DNA of 64,000 nucleotides from NCBI GenBank assembly GCA_028551475.1, contig CM052355.1, positions 3,720,001 through 3,784,000 of the forward strand, written 5' to 3'. Origin of the DNA: Casuarina equisetifolia (lineage: Eukaryota > Streptophyta > Magnoliopsida > Fagales > Casuarinaceae). Below the pieces are notes generated by a model. It made no database searches and was not told the origin of the DNA. It saw only the letters and a list, made by a program, of their open reading frames with translations. Shown piece after piece: positions 1 to 13,500 of the stretch. A program made the position numbers and the translations under genes. The stretch's first letter is position 1. Every line of letters begins with the position of its first letter.

Positions 1-40
1 AGATTTAAGACTTGCCATTAGATGCCTAATTACAAGCGTT

Positions 41-1245
41 TCAGATATAAGGATTAATATGGGATGTGTAGTCACGAATTCCTGCTCCTTCCCATCCCAT
101 CCACTCCTCCCACAAGTCATACTCAGCATCCGCAAATGTTGGCGACTCGTCAACTCCTTCCTCATATGACTCATACATCCTTGATGCCACCGGTTCCTCC
201 CTCAGGCCATTGATCACGGTCTGCTAATGAATCAATGATTCAAGAATTAGTGAGATAAACAGGAGATTAAGACAATCATTACTTTCTCCACAAACAGGAC
301 AAGGCAATGTGGGGGTGGAATGGAGCTTCACATGACAATCTTAAATTAAACAAGTATGCTTCAACCTAACACCACATGCACAATTGTTTACTAGTTAACA
401 AGATGGTCGGTCCCCTCAATCATACTCAACCCGTCAATCTATTGCAATCTTTATTCCTTTCCAAGGCATCATCCCAGAGTTCTTTATGAAGGAATCTTTC
501 ATCGTCCCTTAAACCTGACTCGACTACCGTAATTCATGATTTTCAGCCGAAAATATCTCAACGATAATAAAGAAAAAACCTAAAGAAATTGAGAGAGAAG
601 GTGGGGTTGCTTACATTGTAAGCTTCATTGATTTGGTGAAACTGGACGGAGCAATTGTTTCCTCTGCAGACATCCGGATGATACTGAAAATCATTTCATT
701 TCAATTCAATTAGGAAAGTGAACTAAAAAACATCATTAGGAAAGTGCACTAAAATGACATCTTCACGATTTTAAGAAATAAATTACAAAAACCCAACCAA
801 GAAATTCAAGAAGAGAAGAAAGAGTATAATAAATGTTTAGTTGGGAAAGAAGCAAGCTGCAAGTCAAAAAGACTTGAAAGGGTGATTCAGACCACCAGAT
901 CTAAAACATAATTTGAGATTCAGACCAATCTAATCAACCCAGAAAGTGAAGAATCGATTAAATAAAAAATTATCCGCCATTCTTAAAGAAAAAAAAAATA
1001 AGAAAAAAAAATCGAACCTGCAAAGCGAGCTTTCTGAAGGCCTTCTTGACCTCAGATTCAGAGGCACCGGGTTGGATCCTCAAAGTCCGGTAAGGATCCA
1101 TCACCGAAGAAGAGGCAGAACAAACCGTAACCCTATCCGCCGTCTTCCTCCTCCTTTGCCTGTCCTTGATCTTAAACCAAGAAGAAGAAGCAGAAGACCC
1201 GTGCCCACCAACAAACCCAGCAGCAGAAGCAGCAGCAGCAGCCAT
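41..1245 (-). CDS. Chloroplast J-domain protein, AtJ8-like (three exons)
   Basis: Small DnaJ-type co-chaperone expected to act in the chloroplast stroma with a plastid Hsp70. Exons on the minus strand are 1245-1018, 683-615 and 220-41, and both introns have GT-AG borders (CAG/GTTCGA, TTTTCAG/TAT, AAT/GTAAGC, TTAGCAG/ACC). Joined they give 158 residues, close to the roughly 163 known for Arabidopsis AtJ8. The N-terminus is rich in Ala, Ser and Arg, like a transit peptide. The J-domain starts near residue 60 ([20 protein letters not shown]); exon 2 opens with YHPDVCRG, which carries the HPD motif needed to stimulate Hsp70 ATPase. The C-terminus [12 protein letters not shown] is typical of J8 proteins. 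I chose the ATG at 1245 for its context (ACAATGGC) and the Ala-rich start; an in-frame ATG at 1299 would add 18 residues. Family and splice sites are sure; localisation is inferred. Confidence 0.93.
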
Positions 1246-1523
1246 TGTAAAAGAACTCCCAAAGAAAAATCCGATCACAACCCGTGAATTAACCTTCAAA
1301 CTTCAAGCGAGCTTTAAATAAAGGAACCAGAACCCTGATTGGTAATGTAAACGGAAGGTTCTTCCTTTGAAACGATCCAACGGGGACGGCCAAACGATTA
1401 AAATACAGTTCTCGCGTTGGGTTTGAATCTTGAAACAGTATGCTTCGTAGAAATGAATAATTATTAAACACGGAATAGAATAATAGCGGATAGAGCGACT
1501 GTTCAAACATGGAGTCTTAGATT

Positions 1524-1532
1524 ATATTTATA
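1524..1532 (-). promoter_or_regulatory. TATA box of the J8-like gene
   Basis: The minus strand reads CTATAAATA, a consensus plant TATA box, about 280 bp upstream of the chosen ATG. Transcription would start near 1495, giving a 5' leader of about 250 nt. It is the best TATA match found upstream of the gene. Confidence 0.6.
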
Positions 1533-2028
1533 GAGGGAAAATCTTCAACGTGAGGATGCGATGTCCTTATCTGACCGGGCCAAGTTTGTGGTGACGTGTG
1601 GTGTCTTGTTTTTTGGAGTGGAGGAGAGGAGAGAAAAAGGCTCTGTGCTTATCTGTTTCCTTTGGTTTTCTTATTGGTCCTAGTCAGATTCGGAGACTTA
1701 AATTTTGGGTTTATCTTCAGGCATATTCCGCCTTAATTTAGTTCCTCTTTTTTTATTACCTTAAAAAAAAAAAAAGATGACGTTGACACTTTATTGATTA
1801 CTTATTTCATGACATTATATGGGTTAGGAAACTTGAATGGTTGCTTCAAGATAGTGTGATGCATATATCAGATGTCTTAATCTAAGAGTTATAGCGTTCT
1901 TTGAAACATTATAATTTAACTATAAAAATTTACCCACAAGACAAAATAAAGAACATCAATCTGTGGGGTGCGAAACGAATTAACAAACAATGTAGGGAGG
2001 TGTCTTTTTTATCTAGAAGGGATTCTGA

Positions 2029-2252
2029 CACGTGGCGATTACGCGTGTTGTCGGGGGTAGAAAAGTTGAGGAAGGCCGTGAGGAAATGGGATTTACCTCG
2101 TGGTTCGCAAACCGAGGAAGTAACTTTTGTCGGTTTTTACGGTTCTCCGAGGAACCGAAGGCGAGAGACCAGACTGGATAATGTGCGGTTTCTGCGTTTT
2201 GAATGAGTTTTGGATAAGGAGATCTAAAGGAATCCACACGTGGCTCCACGTG
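2029..2252. promoter_or_regulatory. Cluster of three G-box (CACGTG) elements
   Basis: Palindromic CACGTG occurs at 2029-2034, 2237-2242 and 2247-2252. The first two are in the context ACACGTGGC, the form bound by bZIP/ABF factors. They lie 500-720 bp upstream of the J8-like TATA box. No other gene is visible nearby, so the J8-like gene is the likely target. The sites are seen directly; their function is inferred. Confidence 0.45.
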
Positions 2253-2339
2253 CGTGAACCAGCAGCCCGGCATTGAATGGTTGCTGTCCCTTCACACACC
2301 GGCGGTCCAGTCAGTCTCCCGGTTTGCACTTTGATCTCG

Positions 2340-3800
2340 TTTTTGTATGATTAAAAAAAATATAAAGCTTAATTAGTATAATCCTTGTCACGAGGATGCA
2401 TAGGGCCCATAAACAGAATAGTAAAACTCAAATTTAGCTGTTACAAACAGGGTAAGACTCAAATTCACCGGTAGAAAAATATATAGTAAAAAATTGATGC
2501 AGAGGGTTAAAATTTGAGGGCTGGGAGTTAATGATTTCTATATGACATTCGTTTTCTAAATAGTATTCTTCTTGCTTTCTTTCTTAAGTTAATATCTATT
2601 GTGTTGTAGAACGAATGAGAAAAATGAAGTCCAAAAAGTTAAAGAGATAGGAATGTTGAGTTTTGGAATAAAATAAGTATAAGGAGAATACGTCTTGTCC
2701 ACTTTTAAGTGATGGGTTAATTCTAGGTTTTGTAATGTTTCCCAACTGTCCATTTCAAGCCCACCTTGGATGGAGATAAGAATCAGATTTTTAAGGCTGA
2801 AAATATCTCGAGGGTTGAAAAAATTATTCTTATATCTTTATAATAGGAAAATATTATTCCCTAATAACGTAAACGCAGGGATAATTTTGAACACTATAAT
2901 CCTAGTTTTTATTTTTAGTTTATTCCATTGTTTACTTTCTTATGGCATTATTATTGGGTTTGGTATTTAGCTGTTTTTAATTTTTTCTAAACTTAAAAAA
3001 AACAGCAAAAAAGCGAAGTTTTTTATTTTTATTTTTGAAAAAGGTAATAATGTGCTCTTGTTTCCTCCTAATTAATGTCTCAAAAATTAACGTCTTTAGA
3101 TTGCACGAGAATATAAATAGATTTGGCTTACCCTCTATGTTTCATACTTTCTTTTCCTTCCTCCATAATCCATAATTTATGTGTATATCTTATTCATTGA
3201 AGGCAAATGGTTTCAAACAATAAAAGAAAACTCGTATGAGATTTTTAAAAAAAATCCCAAAAAAGGTGAATTGTAAATTACAAACACGGAAAAAAAGGTT
3301 GGAGTGAAAATATTGGCAGAGTAAACTATACGAGAATCCATATTAAAGGAAAAAAATAAAAAATATTTTTTCCTAACAAAACAATGTATTGTGAAAATTT
3401 TTTTTCAAAAGCCGAAGAGTTTTTTTCTTCTTCAAGAATTAACCCCGATACGTTGCATATTAAAGCAACATGAATTTCATAATATTTTACAATTATAAAT
3501 CGTGTTTAAAAGGGTATAAAATGACTTAAAAATATAAAGAAAAGGAGAGGTGATTAATCATTAAAAAAAGATATTTGGTTTCTTAACAAGGTAGTGATAT
3601 CTTTTATTGAAAACTATTTTGCAATGTACTTATCATTGAATTTGCACCTCCCCTTAAATCAACTTCTACTCCACGTTAATCATTCGCTTCTCCTTTTTAA
3701 TAAATCAAGTTCCCTTTTCCATTTTTTTGTCACTTTTATTAGTTACTAAGTGCAATTGGCTTAATGGAAAGAAATTTAGTAATTATTGGGAACTAATACA
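2340..3800. other. AT-rich intergenic DNA, no gene seen
   Basis: Low-complexity AT-rich sequence with short broken ORFs in every frame. Nothing resembles a conserved protein, RNA gene or intact transposable element. Confidence 0.6.
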
Positions 3801-5630
3801 ACTTTATGCTTAGCAAATATATATTTTAATTTAAAGATTTGATTGTCTTATGATCACGTTAAATAGATTGTAACCAGTGCTATAATTAATATGTGTATTA
3901 TCGCATGAGTTGTGATGACTATTTATAGTAGAATGGGTGACATAAAAATGCCAAGTTTATAACAAAGATGTTGAATCATAAAAGAAATAGAAAAAAGCAA
4001 GAATATTGGGATATTCAAAATAAGCATTTTGTTAGGTAACATATTTCTTATGGTCAATAAACACCTAGTTCAATAATGAGTAGATTTTATTTATAACCTT
4101 TTGCTCTAGTCAAAAGTGCATAAGTAATTAAAAGAAAAAACCCTACTTCTTCTAAACAATATGATTATTTATTCTACACAACTCCATTTTTGTCATCACT
4201 CACATTCAAGAATGAAAAGTGCAACTCTTTAGATCATAACATGACATCATTAAATTGAAAAATTTTCTATCATTTAGTTCAAAAAGCAAATGAAACCAAG
4301 AAAGTAAAACAACAAACTGTTGAAATGAAACCAAGAGAATATGAGGCATAGATTAGCTCATCATTCCACCCATGCCTCGTAATCCTAGTTTACAGTGGTA
4401 GATTAATGATTTTATAAAATAAATAAAATTTAAAATAGCCTAAACAAAGAAAATACAAAACAAGATAAAACAAGTTTCAAGTAATAATAAAAATAGTCTA
4501 TCAGTGAGAGTTGATGAATATCATTTGAAGGGAACCACAAAATAAAATGTCAAATCCACTAGAGGGACAACAAAGAATTCCATCAAACAAGGTAGTAATG
4601 AAATTATTTTTCTAAAATAGTCATACTTGTTTTATATGAGTTCTGTGAGCAGATTTGAGGAGTAATGAAGAGTTGGGCCTAAAGCCCAAAGATTCATGTG
4701 GAAAAGGAAAGGCGGAAAAGTAGCCCATGCTGTATTGTAGTCCAATGTCCCAAGAAAGAATGTCAGAAGGAACGCAAGGCGAGAAAGGGCCGAGGTTGGT
4801 GACGTCAATGGTGAACTGAGTTGTCTCCATAGTTTGAGAAACTACACAAGTAATGGGTACCGGTAGACCGTCTTATTCATCTCTTGAAATCATTTCTGAG
4901 TGTGTTTAATTCGAATTTATATCACTGATCTGAATATGTTGCTAATACATAAATGTACGTGTTTAGTTGAATATGAAAGTCATCTAAATTTTGAGACATA
5001 AATAATTTTTTAACATGATATCAATTAGAGTTAGAAATAAAAACAAATATTTGAAAGGACAATTTATAGCAGAAAGTTACAAGACTGAAAACAAAAACTA
5101 TACGACTACTAAAGGTTGATAAGGCGATTTAAGGTGATGCCTTTTACTTACATTGATGTCTCCTCTTTATAAGAACTAGGAATAGTAAAAAATGTTCATT
5201 TTTGACACATGAAAAGGAAGCATTAATCAAAATGTCTTCAAGTCTTTCTATGCCTGACTTTGTGGAGCTTTTATTGCCTCTTGACTTTATTTTTTATCTT
5301 TCTTTTATGGATGTAGGACTTTGCCTACCTTTTTTATGAGCATTTTTTTAGTCTTATCTTATCATAAAAGTTACAAGAATTGACATGTTAAAAAAGAATT
5401 ATGTACAAACTATAAGTACCACCCTTATTAGAAGTATCTAGACCATATTAGAGTCTAAATTCTCTCTTAAAACCTTTGCAACAAGGACAAACTCAAAATT
5501 CATGTAGAAAAGAAATATTACATAATGGTTTAGTTGGACCATTAAAATAGTGAGACATGTTGATAGTATAGATATCTAATTTTATATTGTTAAGATATGA
5601 GTATATGTTTGTTTAAGTATAAGTATGAGT
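3800..5630. repeat. Dispersed repeat R1, copy a
   Basis: Diverged copy of a repeat found four times in the window in the same orientation. Landmarks are a left part around 3830-4040 (matching about 22050-22290), a GC-richer core at 4621-4860 around the phrase TTGGGCCTAAAGCCCAA, and a right part at 5240-5630 with GTGGAGCTTTTATTGCC. It carries no convincing coding sequence: the short ORF antisense to the core is not kept in frame between copies. No terminal repeats or target duplications were found, so the class of element is unknown. Confidence 0.6.
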
Positions 5631-6044
5631 TACAAGGCTTGTTGGCTCAACAATAAGCATGTAATGGCCACTAACAATTATATTGGTGATTTGACATCAA
5701 GTGTGTGCGGGTTTGACATTGGGAGACTAACCATTGGGTCGTCAATGTGGGCATTACTTCAAAGTTAAAGGCTACCTCTTTAGCTTATAAATTCAGTTTA
5801 ATTTACTTTTTGTTAACATTCTTGTGTAGTATTTTGTTCTTTACTAATTTTGGAGTGTAGTTATAATTTTATTATAACTTAATACAATGAATTGATGGAC
5901 TTGTACGGAATTAGAAAGAAGTATTAATTTGAGTAAATTTGGCATAAAGAGTTATAAGATAATATTTGTCACTAAAGTTATGTGCTAAACCAAGTTGGTA
6001 GAAATATGTATTAGTTTAAAGATAAATAAGAAGATGATTAGGTA

Positions 6045-8105
6045 GAAGCTAATACAAGGTGGGTTGTTCTCGTAGTTGGTTCATTTGGCTATCAAAATTC
6101 TAGGCACAAATTCTTTTAATCTTGAGGGATTGTGGTTTAATTGTTAGTGTGGCTTAGCTATAAGTTGCAGGGATTGAAAATGTGGTTTCATAGTGTTTAA
6201 TAGGTTTTTGTTACTTTCTTTGAGATTATGGTTTTTGTTGCTCACATGAGGCCATTTTCTTAGGTGGCTTTTACTCTTATTTCTAGAAAATTTTTAAGAT
6301 ATCCTATTAAACCCTTTTAGTTAATTGTTTCATTATTTATTGCAATCTTGAATATGTCTTTCAATGTTAATTGGTTTTCTAGGTTTTTTTCTTGCACATG
6401 TTGTCATTTCCTATTTCTTCCATTCAGTTTCTTTAACAGATTTTATATCCATAGCACTTCATCCTTTTGAATGCCTCATGCTCATTGCTTTGTTGCTATT
6501 GTTGTAGCTATTTTTGGAAGCTAAATTAAGTGATAAATTTCTCAAGACTTTAATGCTTACAAAAAAGGATGAACTACAAGATGATAAGAAAAAAGCCATT
6601 ATGCAATGGGCATTTCTCATTGTTTATTCATCTAACTTCCAAAATTATAGGCACCAAGTTCCTAAATTCCTTTGATTTTAAGTAATTTTTTTTAACAAAT
6701 GACCATTTTTTTAGTTAGCTAATGTATTAATAATATTTAATGTAGGTAAGTCTCAAAGCATTTCTTTTGATGATGATCAAATTATCATTTGAGTTTCTAA
6801 TTTTCATAATATACTTTATGATTTGTAGTTAGCATGAATTTTCATTGTTTTATTTAAGATTATGATTTTATTGCTTGCATAAGGATATGTTATAGAGTGG
6901 TTTTTCTTGTAATTTCTAGATATGTTTAAGATATTTTATTAAAATCTTTTAGTTAATTGTTTCTTTGCTTATTATAATCCTGAATATACCTTCCATTACT
7001 TGTTATTTTTTATAAGTTTTGTTTTTGCATTTGTTTTCATTCTCCATCTCTTCTTTTTGATTTCTTTAATAGATTTTGTGTTCAAAATGTTTCATCCTTT
7101 TCTATGCCTCATAAAATTTACTGTCACTATTGTTGTGACTGTTATTAAAAGCTAAAGGAGGTAGTCAACTTTTTAAATTATTGCTCCAAAATGCTCACAA
7201 AAAAGGATGAACCAAAAGATAATTAGAAAGAAGTATATATGTAATTGGCAATTTTCATTGTTGATTTCTTTGGCTTTCACAATTACATGCACCAAGTTTC
7301 CTAAATTCCGTTGATCCTAAATAATTTTCAAATAAATGAACCATTTATTTAGTTGGCTAACATATTTATTATATTTAATGTAGAGAAGTATTGAATTATT
7401 ATTTCTAAGACACAATCAAATTGTTGTTTGAGTTTTCAATTTTTGTAAGATAATTTTTAAGTTGTAGTTAGCATAGACTTTTATTACTTTATTTGAGATT
7501 ATGAATTTTGTTGCTTGCACAAGGTGATGTTTTTAAGTAGTTTTTATTATGGTTTCTAAAAAATGTTTGAGATGTTCTATTAAACTCTTTTAATCAATTG
7601 TTTCTTTGCTTATTGCTATCTTGAATATGTCTTTTAGCATTTTTTTTGGTTTTGTTAGGTTTTATTCTTGTATCTATTTTCTTTTTCCATCTTTTCTCCT
7701 CGATTTCTTTGGCAAATTTTATGTTCATGACATTTTGTCCTTTTATATGTCTCATGAACTTGCTTTATTGTTATTTTTTGCTTGTTTTTGGAAGCTAAAA
7801 GAAGTAGTAGTTGTCTTTTTAAGCTATTGCCTAAATGCATATAGAAAAAGATAAATTAAAAAATGATTAGAAAGAAGTTAGTACAAGATGGACAATTCTT
7901 GTTGTTGATTCATATAGCATGTTAGAATTATTGGCACCAAGTTCCCCACATTCTTTTGATCTTAAAATTTTTTCTAACAAATGAACCATTTATTCAATTA
8001 ACTAACATATTTATTATATTTAATGCAAAAAAGTATCAAAGTATAACTTCTAAGTCATGGTCAAATTGTTGTTTAAGTTTCTAATTTTTATATTATCCTT
8101 TTCCA
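6045..8105 (+). pseudogene. Tandem array A: four legumain first-exon pseudo-units (~640 bp each)
   Basis: Four consecutive units repeat the first exon of a legumain-type protease with flanking DNA. The segment matching the family motif TRWAVLVAGSNG..NYRHQ occurs near 6053, 6590, 7235 and 7890, a spacing of about 640 bp apart from the truncated first unit. Unit 1 reads TRWVVLVVGSFGYQNSRHK. Unit 2 shows a hydrophobic leader (LIALLLLL, then LFLEA), an acidic/lysine-rich propeptide-like stretch (TKKDELQDD) and FQNYRHQ. Units 3 and 4 carry stops and frameshifts. A leader plus short propeptide ending at YRHQ is where family exon 1 normally ends. None can make a protease. Homology is read by eye but is consistent from unit to unit. 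Confidence 0.72.
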
Positions 8106-10560
8106 ATTTTAGACACAATTCATTCCTCCTTCCTTAGCGTATTTTATAGCTATTAAACCTTATAGCTTGGTTATTAGTCTTTTTACAACTAAGACTTCTA
8201 ACCCATTGACCTTATAATGATTAAATTTGATAAATAAAACTTACCATAAACATCATAAGGGAGAAAGTTTTGAAACAATATAACATCATTTGCTTATTAT
8301 TATGAACTTAAATTGAAATTATAATGTTGTACATCAAAGTCACATGGAAAAGTAGAATTAAAATTTAAAGATGTCAATAAAAAATCAAGAACCATAAAGA
8401 TGAAGCTAGTATCCTTGAGAAACTTGCATCATAGATCACCATAAAGGAAAATACAATGCTATGCCTTGCACTAAATGCCTCGATCAGCACTCTTAACACT
8501 CTAATAACAAAAAACAAAAACATAAAGAAAGAAGCCTTCATTTAATATTTTACCAATGACAAGGTTTTCATGATGGTTGATGAAAGAAGAGATACCAGCC
8601 ACATATAAACCATTTACTTAATGAGAGATAATGCTACTAGCATTTTTTGTGTTTACATTAGCTGTACATCTAACTTGTCTTTCTAACCATATAGTTTAAC
8701 CAATAAAGAGATCTTGATGAAATTTTCAAATATGAAATTGAACATAATTCTATGCCTTGAACCATAAGGCTATTTCTTTAACATAAACATTATTGTCTAT
8801 AGGCAATGCTGGATATAACAAAATATAAGTACTTTTCATTAAAGAAAAAATATTCCTTTAACAAAGGAGACAAAACTTAAGTTTTTTTTCCTTCATAAAT
8901 CTTATCTATCAAAAGGTTTAGTGTGATTAAGTTGTTTATAGAGTGCAAGGTATGAAAGATAAAGAACTTCATCCTTTGCACTAGTCCCATGAACTTTGGT
9001 CTATTGCAAGAAATACTTCAATTGTTTAAGCATGCAATACTTAAGCATTTGTCCCAAAAGTAAAAAGAGCCAATTAGTTCTCTCATTTACTGGAATAACG
9101 GGTTTGATGCTGTTTTCATGCCCATAGGAGTTGTATATTGGAAGAATTAGCAACAACCAAATAGGTGAAGTCAGTCATACATGGTTCTCTTGTTCCTCAT
9201 GATTAAGGATCTTATTTCATAAAACTAGTTTATAAGGTGAAATGTCATCTCATATTTATGTTTAGATCACCTACATTGGACATTGCTAATGATGTTATGA
9301 ATATTTTTTGATAGTAAATATTATAAATTGTGGACAATGATAAGATGATTTATGGCCTTTGGAAATAGAGTTAGGATATCCTCACTCCTTCCTTTACATT
9401 GTCTCTACCTCAATGGTGATTAACTTTGGTGATGACATTTAAGTAGAAATGACAATTATGGTGGAGATGATGATTTAATGATGACCTTGGTGTTTTAGGG
9501 CCAAACACAAGAGATATAGTTAGCAAATCTTCATTATTCTTGTTATGCTTGTTGTTGTTATCTGTATTTCTTTGTTGTTCTTTATAATGATAACCTATGA
9601 AAAGAAGAAGAAGGAAGTGAAGAATTTAAGAATAAATGAAAACTAAGAAATTGAAAAATATTAAAAGAAATAGGCTTATATATATATATATATATATAAA
9701 GAAGAATTTAAATTTAAAATTGAATTATAATAATCTAATTTCAATAAATTATGTTATAATTTAGATTTTAATTTTGAATTGTAATAATCTAATTCCAACT
9801 AATTCTATTATCCTTTAAATTGTATGAAAGTCTTGATAACAAAATATTTCTAAAGAATACAAATTAAAAATTAAAAAATAATTTATTAAAAAATTATTTT
9901 GAATAAATAAATAAAAATATTGTTAAAATTTTATTAGTAAATAGTTAAAACAATATTTTTATTCATATTAATTATATTTATATAAAAAAATTAAATTTAT
10001 ATTTATATAAAAAATACATTTCAAGATTTTATTAAATATCTTTTGAATACACTTTCTTCTCCTTATTTATTTATTTATTTATTATATGAATCTTCTTAAA
10101 ATTATTTTGGAAACTTCTTTAATGTTAAGAAAATTAAAGTTGAAAGGATTAAAATACAAATTGAAAAGAAAAGAAAAAAAAATACAAATTAACATAATAA
10201 CCAACATTATGGATTATGGATTATGCATTATGCATTATGCATACTACAATCTTATTAATCAAAAGTTGTTTGCAAAGTGTAAAAGAAAATACAAATTGAT
10301 ATAATAGCCAGCATTATGGATTATGCATTATGCATATTACAGTTTTATCAATCAAAAGTTGTTTGCAAAGTGCAAGAGATCCAAAATAAAAAACTCAATC
10401 CTTCACACATGAATTTTATTGTACTTAAAAAATACTTAGTAGTCAAGCATTTGTCTAAGGAACAAGAAGACATGTTATCTAAAAATAATGGGCTTCACCT
10501 TATTCCCTTGTCCACTGTGTTTTTTTTTTTTTTAAAAAAAAATTAAAATGCACACACCTT
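8105..10560. other. AT-rich DNA interrupting the exon-1 arrays
   Basis: This 2.45-kb block separates array A from array B and has no 640-bp unit structure. It holds a (TA)n tract near 9678-9700 and, at about 10179-10380, two tandem copies of a roughly 100-bp sequence rich in ATTATGCAT. No ORF resembles a known protein. It may be a decayed insertion, but no element ends were recognised. Confidence 0.5.
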
Positions 10561-13500
10561 TGAGGAGTTAAACCTAGAATTTCTTTTAGCTGATTGTTTC
10601 ATTGCTTATTGCAATCTTAAATATGTCTTTCATTGTTTGTTAGTTTTTTTAGGTATTGTTCTTACATTTGTTTCCATTCTTCATTTCTTCTCTTTAGTTT
10701 CTTTAGCAAACTTTGTGTTCACAATGTTTTTTTTTTTTATAGACTTTTTAAGCATTGCTTTGTCACTATTGTTATGGCTATTTTTGGAAGTTAAAAGAGG
10801 TAGTCAACTTCTCAAGTTATTGCCTCGAATGCTTATAGAAAAAGATGAACAAGAAGATGATTAGAAAGAAGTTGGCATGCAATGAGTAGTTCTTCTTGCT
10901 GGTTTTTACAATTTTCATAATTATAGGCACCAAGTTCACCAAATTCCTTTGATTTTAAACAATTTTCTAACAAATCATCCATTTATTCAGTTGGCTAACA
11001 TATTTATTATATTTAATGTAGAGAAGTGTCAAATTATTATTTCTAGGTTACAATCAAATTGTTGTCTGAATTTCAAATTTTAGTAGTATATTTTCTAATT
11101 TATTCTATTTAAGACTATGGTTTTTGTTGCTTACATGAAGTAATTTTTTCAAGTAGTTTTTGTTGTGATTTCTAGAAATTGTTTGAGATATTGTATTAAA
11201 ATTTTTCACTTGATTGTTTCATTGCTTATTGCAATCTTAAATATGTTTTTAAGCATTTGTTGGTTTTTCTTGGGTTTTCATTCTTTATTTTTTCTCCTTG
11301 GTTTCTTCAGCAGATTTTGTGATCATGGCATTTCATCCTTTTATATATCTCATGAGCTTGCTTTGCCATTATGGTTGTGGTTGTTTTTGGAAGTTAAATG
11401 AAGTACTTGACTCTGAAGTTATTGCCCTAAATGCTTATAAAAAAGGATGAATTGCAAGATAATTAGAAAGAAGATTGTACATGATTGGTAGCTTTCGTTG
11501 CTGATTTCTTTAGCTTTTACAATTACATGCACCTACTTTCCCAAATTCCTTTAATCTTAAACAATTTTCTAATAAATGAACCATTTATTTAGTTGACTAA
11601 CATATTTATTATATTCAATGTACATAAGCATCAAATTATTACTTTTAAGTCGTGATTAAATTGTTGTTTTAATTTCTAATTTTTGTAATATACTTTCCAC
11701 TTTGAGTTAGCATGTATTTGTGTTGCTTTCTTTAAGACTATGGTTTTTGTTGTTTGCACAAGGCAATGTTTTCAAGTAGTTTTTATTACAATTTCTAAAA
11801 AATGTCAGTGATATTCTATTAAACTCTTTCACCCAATTGTTTCATGGCTTATTGCAATCTTGAATATACCTTTTAGTATTTATTGGTTTTTCTAGGTTCT
11901 TCTCTTGCATCTATTTTCATTTTTAATCTTTTTTCTTTGAGTTCTTTAACATAATTTATGTTTATGAAATTTTGTCCTTTTCTATGCCTCATGAGCTTGC
12001 TTTATTGCTATTTTTATGACTAGTTTTGGAAGTTAAGGGAGGTTAGTCAACTTTTTAAGCTATTACCTTAAATGCTTACAAAAGAATGATAAATCATAAG
12101 ATAATTAGAAAAAACACAGTAAGGGATGGACAATTCTCATTTTTTGTTTAATCTTTTAAATTTATAGGCACTAGATTCTCTAAATTCCTTTGATCTTAAA
12201 TAATTTTGTAACAAATGAACCATTTATTTAATTAGCTAACATATTTATTATATTTAAGGTAGAGAAGTATGAAATTATTACTTCTAAGTCAAGATTAAAT
12301 TGTTGTTTAAGTTTCCAATTTTGTAATATATTTCTTGATTTGTAGTTACCATAAATTTTCCTTGCCTTTTTTAAAATTATGATTTGTGTTACTTGTATTA
12401 GGCATGTTCAAGAGTGGTTTTGGTTATGATTTCAAAAAGATATTTGAGATATTTTATTAAAATATTTTAGTTGATTGTTTCATTGCTTATTGCAATCTTG
12501 AATGTCTTTCAGTATTTATTATTTTTTCTAGGTTTTATTTTTGTATATGTTTTCATTCTTAATCTCTTCCTTTTAGTTTCTTTACAAATCTTATATTGAA
12601 GGCATTTAATCCTTTTATATTTTTCATGAGCATTACTTTGACATTATTTTTGTGGCTATTTTTAAAAGTTAAAGAAAGTAGGCAATTTCTCAAGCTATCA
12701 ACTTGAATGCTTACAAAAAAGGATAAACCAAAAGATGATTAGAAGGAAGTTAGTACATGATGGGTAGTTTTCGTTTTTGGTTTGTTTGGTTTGTTGAAAT
12801 TATATCTTAGATTCCTTTAATTGTAAACAATTTTCCAACACATGGACCATTTATTTAGTTTGCTAACATATTTATTATATTAAATGTAGAGAAGCATTGA
12901 ATTATTACTTCTAAGTTATGATTAAATTATTGTTTGAGTTTTCAATTTTTGAAATATACTTTATGATTTGTAGTTAGTGTGAATTTCATAGTTTTCTTTG
13001 AGATTATGGTTTTTGTAATATACTTTCTGATTTACATAAGGTCACATTCTTAAGTGGTTTTTGTAGTGATTTCCAAAAAAATGTTTGAGATATTCTATTA
13101 AAATCTTGTTTTATTGCTTATTGCAATCTTGAATATATCTCTCAACATTTTTTGGTTTTTCTAAGTTTTTTTTCTTGCATTTGTTTTCATTCTTCATCTC
13201 TTTTCCTTTGGTTTTTTAAGCAAATTTATTATTCAGTACATTTCATTCTTTTATATATCTCATGAACATTGCTTTGCCACCATTGTTATGTCTATTTTTG
13301 GAAATTAAAGGAGATAATCAACTTCTAAAGTTATCATCTCAAATGCTTAAAGAAAAGGATGAAGCAAAAGATAATTAGAAAAAAAACTAGTATGGTAGTT
13401 TTTATTACTATTTTTTTCAGCTTTCAAAATCATAGACATTAGGTTCCCTAAATTCTTTTGATCTTAAGTAATTTCTAACAAATTAACCATTTATTTAGAT

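Noticed and set aside
946..1287. Plus-strand ORF over the J8-like exon 1
   Set aside because: Shadow of the spliced minus-strand gene, whose three exons fit a known family.
7606..7854. Hydrophobic ORFs in the exon-1 arrays (also 11165-11401) as membrane proteins
   Set aside because: They cover T-rich non-coding DNA of the repeat unit, and the reading frame is not shared among units.
10086..10546. Lysine-rich ORFs
   Set aside because: A-rich low-complexity DNA including a ~100-bp tandem duplication; no family resemblance.
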